Below are positions 24,431 to 29,064 of a DNA stretch of 29,064 nt, one piece after another (position 1 is the first letter of the stretch; every line of letters begins with the position of its first letter). The notes below the pieces were generated by a model. That model made no database searches, had not been told where the DNA came from, and saw only the letters and a program-made list of their open reading frames with translations. The position numbers and the translations under genes were made by a program. The DNA is from DATGZX01 sp035296965 (lineage in GTDB: Bacteria > Planctomycetota > Planctomycetia > Gemmatales > Gemmataceae): NCBI GenBank assembly GCA_035296965.1, contig DATGZX010000076.1, positions 1 through 29,064 on the forward strand. The letters are read 5' to 3'.

Positions 24431-24478
24431 TGGAGTCCCGGCTTCAGCCGGATCAAGCCGACTAAAGTCTGGACTTCA
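24431..24478. repeat. Imperfect 21-bp hairpin repeat
   Basis: The left arm (24431-24451, TGGAGTCCCGGCTTCAGCCGG less its last base fits a stem) pairs with the right arm 24458-24478 at 16 of 21 positions, with some of the other pairs G-U. Loop is six bases. Motifs of the type GGAGTCCCGGCTTCAG recur in planctomycete intergenic regions as far as I recall, so this is likely a dispersed repeat and not a terminator; no T-run follows. Confidence 0.55.
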
Positions 24479-24647
24479 ACCTGTCTCATCACTGGAGTGG
24501 CACATCCTTCAGCGTGAACGGCACTTCAATGACATCCCATCTCCGGCAGCCGAAAAAGTAGACATCATACTTTATCACTTGCCAATGGGGAGCACAAACG
24601 TGACATCGTACATCTATTCTGCACTTTGCCTCCCCAGGGCCTACGCA

Positions 24648-24917
24648 TCACCGCTTCTCTAGAGCCTCCTTGCTGGGCAGGCGGAAGAAGAGGTAGCCGT
24701 TGCAGTGGGACCCGGTAACGGCTTTGGCCACAGCGGACAGGGTCGGGTAGACCTGCCCGGCGCAGGCGAAACCGTGCTCCAGGACTTGGACTTGCAGAGT
24801 CTCTCCCTTGTAGGAACGTGTGAGGATGGTGCCGGGCGGTGGAATGCGTGTATCCACTCGCAGCCGTATGCTTGGCGTTTTCTCGTGCGCGACTGGGCCC
24901 CTTTCCTTGCGAATCAA
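24648..24917 (-). pseudogene. DUF2924 protein fragment (C-terminal part)
   Basis: This 89-residue frame contains PPGTILTRSYKGETLQVQVL, EHGFACAGQVYPTLSAVAKAV and TGSHCNGYLFFRL, the C-terminal half of DUF2924 proteins, which are small proteins usually placed beside site-specific recombinases of phage-like elements. The N-terminal helical half of the family (about 60-70 residues) is missing. The first ATG at 24917 lies next to the junction with the MBL-fold remnant, so this is probably a truncated relic, although it could still be translated. No recombinase gene is nearby in this window. Confidence 0.65.
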
Positions 24918-24967
24918 CCCGGCCCACTATTGTCCCTGCAGTGGGTGAACCAAGGGGCTGTCCACCG

Positions 24968-25104
24968 CGAGAGGCTAGCCAGTCGTCGCCGCAGTCGATC
25001 ATGATCCTCTTTCGACGGTAGGCTACCAGGAGCGAGGCGTGCATGCGATGGCGCCGCGTTCGCCCATCGATATTTCCTCGAGTTCCTAAGAAGCAAAGCC
25101 TCAT
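24968..25104 (-). pseudogene. MBL-fold metallo-hydrolase fragment (N-terminus only)
   Basis: From the ATG at 25104 the frame reads MRLCFLGTRGNIDGRTRRHR then MHASLLVAYRRKRIMIDCGDDW, the first two strands of metallo-beta-lactamase-fold hydrolases of the type that begin MR-FLGTRG. The zinc-binding HXHXDH motif, which should follow within about 25 residues, is absent: after about 24968 the frame reads antisense or unrelated sequence through the DUF2924 fragment. The gene was therefore cut after roughly 45 residues. Confidence 0.65.
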
Positions 25105-25299
25105 GATTCTGCTCCCGGAGTCTTCCGAATCCTCTCATTCAAGTTCTGTGCAGTCCTGCGCATTCGTCCTTGACGGGCGCTGCCGTTCCTTGCCTCTGCA
25201 GCATGCCCAAGAATCACTGGCGGGAAAACTGACACAACCATCGTGCTTGTGGGGCAGACCGAGCGAATCAATTCTCTTGGAGGGGGCGGTAAAGCCGGG

Positions 25300-25710
25300 C
25301 TATCGCGCAAGTGAAGACGGTGACTTACGCCGCCGCGGCGGCGCAAGGGCAAGGGTGGCGAGCACCAGTAGGAAAAAGCCTATATGGAGCATGGTAAAAG
25401 CCCAGGACGGCAGATCATAGAAGAGTATCCTGTGCATCCATCGGCCGATAAAAGACCCTTCAGACACTTGCTGGCCCGCCAAGGTGCGGAGGCGATCCTC
25501 CCATACCGTCAAGGGGCAAAGAATTCCAAGGGTGGTTTCGAGGGCCACCGCTCCAATCGCAGCCAGGTGCGCGAACCGAAACCAGGGATTGCGCACCCAC
25601 TCCCAGCCTAGGGTTACGCCCAGCAGGATGGTCAACTGTCCCAATACCACAAAGGCGACGTAGGCGAGATGGATCGCAAGCACTACTTCAGCCCAATAGG
25701 AGTACCACAT
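25300..25710 (-). CDS. DUF2784-family integral membrane protein
   Basis: This 136-residue protein is taken from the ATG at 25710 (MWYSYWAEVVLAIHLAYVAF); a TTG four codons upstream is possible. It has about four hydrophobic segments: VVLAIHLAYVAFVVLGQLTI, FAHLAAIGAVALETTLGIL, and a C-terminal WAFTMLHIGFFLLVLATLAL, with a short one between. The conserved core includes GWEWVRNPWFRFAHL, CPLTVWEDRLR and FIGRWMHRILFYDLP, diagnostic of DUF2784. The function of the family is unknown. It is intact and on the same strand as the upstream relics, though no operon link is evident. Confidence 0.85.
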   Translation of the reverse strand: MWYSYWAEVVLAIHLAYVAFVVLGQLTILLGVTLGWEWVRNPWFRFAHLAAIGAVALETTLGILCPLTVWEDRLRTLAGQQVSEGSFIGRWMHRILFYDLPSWAFTMLHIGFFLLVLATLALAPPRRRKSPSSLAR

Positions 25711-26367
25711 CGCTTTTCCCAACCATCTGTCGCTTTAGCAAAGGAGGAGGCGGGGCTCCATGGCGGTCAGGAGCGGGCAAACGGCCTACCGCACGGCCTT
25801 AAGCGGGACAAAGGCCAGCGCGTGCCGAACATCGTCTTCCCCTTTCAGGCAGCGAGGAGCAAATGTGCTTTCGCAAGTTGCGTGCCGGCACTTGGTAAGA
25901 GGTTTGCTCGAATTCAATAACCTTGCGAACCTGTCTGACGGACCGGGACGGGCGTGAGCTCGCTTCTCCCAGCGGCGAAACCGGGGCCGCCAGGCCTGTG
26001 CAACTATGAAGCAGGTCTTGCCGCTGTGCGGAACCCAACCGATCTGTGCCAGTTCGCACATACCTTGCCGGTATGGCAACCGGCTTGAAGGCTTCGTCTT
26101 CCTTCGTGACGCCACAATGGCTGGCCCCGAACACCCGTCGCGCTGGTGTCCACACGGTTCACGAGGCTGCATTTGTCGGAGTAAATCGCGCTCTACACGG
26201 TCGTCAGCGCCGTCAGCACCTATAGCCAATCTGGCATGCCCGCCAGCGGCCACTGTAGCAGACATACTTTCCCGGGTGTCCTATGCGCTCGGCATCGCGT
26301 TTGCTTTTAATGAGGACGGCAAGACGCTCGTAACCCTGGTCCACCTCCGTTTTTGAAGAGATGCATC
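25711..26367. other. About 650 bp without a convincing gene
   Basis: Several frames are open here on both strands but none has recognisable domains or a good ribosome binding site together with sensible composition. It separates the divergent DUF2784 and CBS genes and should hold their promoters; I cannot point to reliable -35/-10 boxes. Confidence 0.45.
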
Positions 26368-27000
26368 ATGCGCGCGAAGAGCAAACCTCTGCAGGCTCTG
26401 ACCGCAGGCGACCTGATGAACCCCGACGTGGTCCGGTTGCCGGAGGAGATGCCACTGCGCGATGCGGCCCGGCTGCTGCTGCAAAACCAGATTGGCGGCG
26501 CGCCGGTCGTGGATGCCCGCGGGAGGTGTGTGGGGGTGTTCTCGGCCATGGACTTTCTCCGCTTGTCCCAGATGCGAGCTGACGTCACTCGGCCTACCTC
26601 CCCACCGTTACCGATTACGTGCTCTTTCCAGACAAAGAGCAGAACCCCGGATGGCAAGGAGGTGACTCGCTGCACTCTTCCGCCGGGCCTGTGCCCCATC
26701 CAGGTTAAGCAAGAGTTGCCAGGCGGAGAGAAGTTGATCATCTGCAGCCAACCCCACTGCGTCCTGGTTGATTGGCAGGTGGTAGACGTAGAAAAACTGC
26801 CCACAGATGAGGTGCGTCGGTTCATGACGCCGGACCCGGTAACTGCCGAGCCCACCACGTCCATCCGCGTCTTGGCGCGGATGATGATTGATGCCCACGT
26901 CCACCGCGTCATCGTGGTAGACGAAGAGCGAAGGCCGATCGGCGTCGTGTCCAGCACGGACCTCTTGGCCACCCTGGCGTACAGCGGCACCGAGCCTTAA
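26368..27000 (+). CDS. CBS-domain pair protein with a Cys-rich insert
   Basis: This 210-residue protein starts at the ATG at 26368 after GAAGAG; the in-frame TTG at 26353 is less likely. The first CBS motif covers about 12-68 (LTAGDLMNPDVVRLPEEMPL, GGAPVVDARGRCVGVFSAMD). The second covers about 147-205 (DEVRRFMTPDPVTAEPTTSI, HRVIVVDEERRPIGVVSSTD). The two form a Bateman module, which in known proteins binds adenine nucleotides. Between them is a roughly 75-residue insert with five cysteines (85, 102, 109, 126, 131), unusual because CBS pairs are normally joined by a short linker. There is no other effector domain. The DUF2934 gene follows 39 bp downstream with a strong ribosome binding site, so the two may be co-transcribed. 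Confidence 0.88.
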   Translation: MRAKSKPLQALTAGDLMNPDVVRLPEEMPLRDAARLLLQNQIGGAPVVDARGRCVGVFSAMDFLRLSQMRADVTRPTSPPLPITCSFQTKSRTPDGKEVTRCTLPPGLCPIQVKQELPGGEKLIICSQPHCVLVDWQVVDVEKLPTDEVRRFMTPDPVTAEPTTSIRVLARMMIDAHVHRVIVVDEERRPIGVVSSTDLLATLAYSGTEP

Positions 27001-27039
27001 CGGTGACGTGGCCGAACATAAGCGTAAAGGAGGCTCGTC

Positions 27040-27402
27040 ATGATCGCCTCAACGAATCCCCGCAGCATCTCGTACGGTTGCCATACCACAGGGCGTGATT
27101 CATCGCATCTTCGCCGTCAGTCAATCGAGCGCCTAGCCTATGAAAAGTGGACGGCGAAAGGATCTCCGAGTGGTAGCGCGCTGCAAGATTGGCTGGAAGC
27201 CGAGCTGGAAGTAGACGGAGGTCGGCGCCGTCAGTTAATCCAGCGCCGAGCCTACGGGGATTGGAAGGCGAAAGGGTGTCCGAGCATGACCGCGCTCCAG
27301 GATTGGCTGGAAGCCGAGCACGAAGTCGATAGAGGATTGAAAAGCGAGAGCAGTCCTTATCTATGTAGAATTCAGATGCCCGTTGAAATCCTTCCTGGCT
27401 GA
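27040..27402 (+). CDS. Tandem DUF2934 protein
   Basis: This 120-residue protein starts at the ATG at 27040 with AAAGGAGG at 27026-27033, a near-ideal ribosome binding site. It carries two DUF2934 units: IERLAYEKWTAKGSPSGSAL followed by QDWLEAELEVD, and IQRRAYGDWKAKGCPSMTAL followed by QDWLEAEHEVD. The units arose by an in-frame duplication with a period of 114 bp (38 codons), visible at DNA level from 27118 and 27232. DUF2934 is a short helical domain of unknown function, usually single. The CBS-pair gene lies 39 bp upstream, so they may share a transcript. Confidence 0.85.
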   Translation: MIASTNPRSISYGCHTTGRDSSHLRRQSIERLAYEKWTAKGSPSGSALQDWLEAELEVDGGRRRQLIQRRAYGDWKAKGCPSMTALQDWLEAEHEVDRGLKSESSPYLCRIQMPVEILPG

Positions 27403-27536
27403 CAAAGCAGCGGAGTCGATTTACTTAGTAAAACGCCAAGGGACTTCAACCGGGCCCAGTTCAAGCTCTGTCGCGATCTAGGCCAGCCCGCACATGTGCT
27501 AGCTATACTGAGCGCGGTCAAAAATGAGACATCGCC

Positions 27537-27608
27537 CCGTAGCCGCATTCGCCAGAATGCGGGCTATCTCACACAGTTCCCCCCGCATTCTGGCGAATGC
27601 GGCTACGG
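27537..27608. repeat. REP/BIME-like double hairpin: 27-bp perfect inverted repeat
   Basis: Arms 27537-27563 and 27582-27608 are exact reverse complements of 27 bp, separated by 18 bp. Each arm is itself a hairpin: CCGCATTC, tetraloop GCCA, GAATGCGG (8-bp stem). Two palindromic units in opposite orientation are the layout of a bacterial interspersed mosaic element. No T-run follows, so it is not a standard terminator. Confidence 0.85.
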
Positions 27609-28063
27609 CCTATTGGCATCAGTATTGACCGCGCGCCGTATAACGGGGCGCCTTGTTGTCCGAGTACTCCGGCGAACTGCGGTCCAAGCGAGCAACCAAC
27701 GCGGCAGCTTTCCGCTTCTGCACAGGCATTCGGGCCGGCGCCGTGGATTTTGTCAGCTCGGGCGCGTCGGCTCGGACGCTTCAGGCACGGAAGAGACGAT
27801 CCCCTTCCGGCTGCGCTCCGAACTTCGTCAAATCTTGAGGCGATCGTTTGCACTCGCTCTTTGGAATGAGCCTCGACACTCCCGGGTGGCCGTCCGCTCC
27901 GGTTGAAGCTCCCACAGGGTAGCTCGCCCGACAGGAGGGCAAGTGCTATGCCACGGCGTCACGCGGCAGGCAAGGCAGCGAGAAACGGCTTCTTGCAGGA
28001 TCACAAAAAGACGGGAAATCTTCTTGCTCGCCCAAACAGGTGACGAAAGTACTTAGCCCTGTG

Positions 28064-28081
28064 CGAAGCCGCACGGCTTCG
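28064..28081. terminator. Small hairpin at the 3' end of the minus-strand small gene
   Basis: CGAAGCC (28064-28070), loop GCAC, GGCTTCG (28075-28081) form a perfect 7-bp stem a few bases beyond the stop of the minus-strand ORF at 28087. There is no T-tract, so termination is doubtful. Confidence 0.25.
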
Positions 28082-28086
28082 GCTCG

Positions 28087-28254
28087 TCACACATGAGCGG
28101 CCATCCGTTTTGCCTCTGTTTTGGACACATTGAAAGCTTGCCTCGCTAGTTCTTCAAACGAGCCGGTTCTCGGCCGCTTCCGGCATACGCTTTGCTCCAA
28201 GGAAGGAGCGGACAATAACTGCTGAAGGAGCTGGGTGAACGCAGGGTTATTCAT
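28087..28254 (-). CDS. Small hypothetical protein
   Basis: A 55-residue protein reading MNNPAFTQLLQQLLSAPSLE, then FEELARQAFNVSKTEAKRMA near the C-terminus. The pattern F-LA---F-V-K-E resembles short planctomycete proteins with a V-(S/P)-K-X-E motif and an unknown function. The ATG at 28254 has only a weak GCAGG upstream; an in-frame start at 28284 would overlap the divergent gene. It is divergent from the gene at 28283. Confidence 0.35.
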   Translation of the reverse strand: MNNPAFTQLLQQLLSAPSLEQSVCRKRPRTGSFEELARQAFNVSKTEAKRMAAHV

Positions 28255-28282
28255 ACCTGCATTTGCAGAAAGAGAGGTCCCC

Positions 28283-28717
28283 ATGATCGGCTGGCGTGAG
28301 AAGGCAAAGCGTTTCCGTGCCGGACAAGGTCGACGGCAAGTTGCCGGCAGAGTCGCAACACCAGTAGCTGCGGGATTGCCTGATCAGCTGGGACAACAGG
28401 TTACCTTCGCCAAAAGAATCGCGAAAGAAGTCTTGGTCCCGGTGCTGAGGGAATTCGCGAGCATCGTGACGGGCGCCCCGGCGCCGGTGCAGTACCACGA
28501 GTACGATGAGCGGACCATTGGAGTGACTTGCGATTTGAACTCCTCGCGCTTTACGGCCAAGGTTTACTTCTTGCCCGCTGCAGCAATTCGACTCAGCGTG
28601 ATTCTGACGCCCTCGCAAACGGAAGCGCATTGCAGAGACTTCGCCATAACGGCGCCAAATAACACAATCGAAGAGTGGTTCGGCAACTGCCTCACGAAAC
28701 TCTACGAGAACAGATAG
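28283..28717 (+). CDS. Hypothetical protein
   Basis: This 144-residue protein starts at the ATG at 28283 after AGAGAGGT; the in-frame ATG at 28235 lies within the divergent small gene. The N-terminus is basic (WREKAKRFRAGQGRRQVAGR), followed by a helical region (VTFAKRIAKEVLVPVLREFA) and a beta-rich half (RTIGVTCDLNSSRFTAKVYF, IRLSVILTP) ending in EEWFGNCLTKLYENR. No signal peptide or membrane segment. I do not recognise the family. Confidence 0.6.
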   Translation: MIGWREKAKRFRAGQGRRQVAGRVATPVAAGLPDQLGQQVTFAKRIAKEVLVPVLREFASIVTGAPAPVQYHEYDERTIGVTCDLNSSRFTAKVYFLPAAAIRLSVILTPSQTEAHCRDFAITAPNNTIEEWFGNCLTKLYENR

Positions 28718-29034
28718 ACGACCTTGGTCGGCGCGTTGGAAACGGTCGAAGCAGCAGAATCCCGTGGAAAAAACGCGGAAAACGCGAAGCTCCGCCAGGT
28801 CTCTCCGGCTCGGGGGAGTGTTTATTTCCGGGGCCAGCGCTGGATGCGCCTGCCGGCCTTTAGCTTGGAGCCTCACATTTGTCGCGTGGTGGCGGAGTTT
28901 GAGCAAATAATGACTCAGCGCAGACGCAGGGCGAACGCATCAAACTCCACCTCAATTATTGAGAGGGCCTTGATTGGGACAAGTGTACAGGCCTACGATT
29001 CTTCCGGACTTTCACCTATTTCCCGGAGGAACGC
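28718..29034. other. About 320 bp without a convincing gene
   Basis: A frame open from 28844 to the window end contains MRLPAFSLEPHICRVVAEFE, which looks somewhat protein-like, but lacks a ribosome binding site and turns into low-quality sequence after 28920. It may be a remnant or chance. Confidence 0.35.
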
Positions 29035-29064
29035 ATGGTTGCTACTACTCACGTGGGGTTGTTT
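29035..29064 (+). CDS. Possible start of a gene running out of the window
   Basis: An ATG at 29035 follows GGAGGA at 29025-29030 with good spacing. Only ten codons (MVATTHVGLF) lie in the window, so no product can be named. Confidence 0.35.
   Translation, partial: MVATTHVGLF

Larger units (their letters stand above)
27403..28086. other. About 680 bp without a convincing gene, holding a large inverted repeat
   Basis: Apart from the double hairpin at 27537-27608 nothing is supported. Open frames here (for example 27496-27906 on +) run through the inverted repeat, translate it to RQNAG-like peptides, and have no recognisable domain. Confidence 0.5.

Noticed and set aside
25786..26265. A 159-residue minus-strand frame between the DUF2784 and CBS genes
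   Set aside because: No recognisable domain, poor start, and composition typical of chance frames in GC-rich DNA.
27496..27906. A 136-residue + strand ORF
   Set aside because: It translates straight through the large inverted repeat and shows no domain or ribosome binding site.

Overview
The window looks like chromosomal DNA of a planctomycete, most likely a Gemmataceae member. The signs are an ECF sigma factor paired with a Ser/Thr kinase carrying an anti-sigma-like zinc motif and a C-terminal FGE/SUMF1 domain; a giant exported protein opening with the planctomycete-type motif LEELENRVVPA and ending in DUF4214; Tat-dependent oxidoreductases; DUF2934 and DUF2924 proteins; and moderately high GC. 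This assignment is inferred from gene content only.

Layout. (1) 1-10.8 kb: a coherent + strand block of ECF sigma factor, membrane kinase with zinc and FGE domains, and a 2325-residue repeat-rich surface protein. The protein contains exact 525-bp and 306-bp tandem repeats, and the latter show a 918-bp higher-order duplication. (2) 10.8-13.6 kb: a scar in which a truncated IS4-type transposase abuts a truncated kinase on the opposite strand, followed by a long stretch with hairpins and a gene lacking a start. (3) 13.6-17.6 kb: small accessory genes: a Cys-rich protein, a secreted cyclase-repeat protein with a CXXCH motif, two distantly similar unknown proteins flanking a broken XRE regulator, a TIGR02391/HEPN-like protein and a small membrane protein. 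(4) 17.8-21.1 kb: Tat-exported Gfo/Idh/MocA oxidoreductase and aldo/keto reductase separated by an integrase remnant, then a 2Fe-2S ferredoxin. (5) 21.1-25.7 kb, mostly - strand: the 5' stub of an S46 peptidase, an intact serine hydrolase, a decayed serine-hydrolase start, an AraC regulator, fragments of DUF2924 and MBL-fold genes, and a DUF2784 membrane protein. (6) 26.3-29.0 kb: a CBS-pair protein with a Cys-rich insert, a tandem DUF2934 protein, a REP/BIME-like double hairpin, and small hypothetical genes.

The first block reads as one signalling-to-surface unit: the kinase carries a ZAS-type HX3CX2C motif on its cytoplasmic side and an FGE domain after its single membrane segment, so it could hold the adjacent sigma factor and respond to an extracytoplasmic cue. 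That the giant protein is its target is only an inference from adjacency. From 10.8 to 25 kb the window is an accessory zone rich in gene remnants: at least seven truncated or frameshifted genes can be recognised, several too short or too broken for automatic ORF callers. No rRNA, tRNA or CRISPR array was found by eye.
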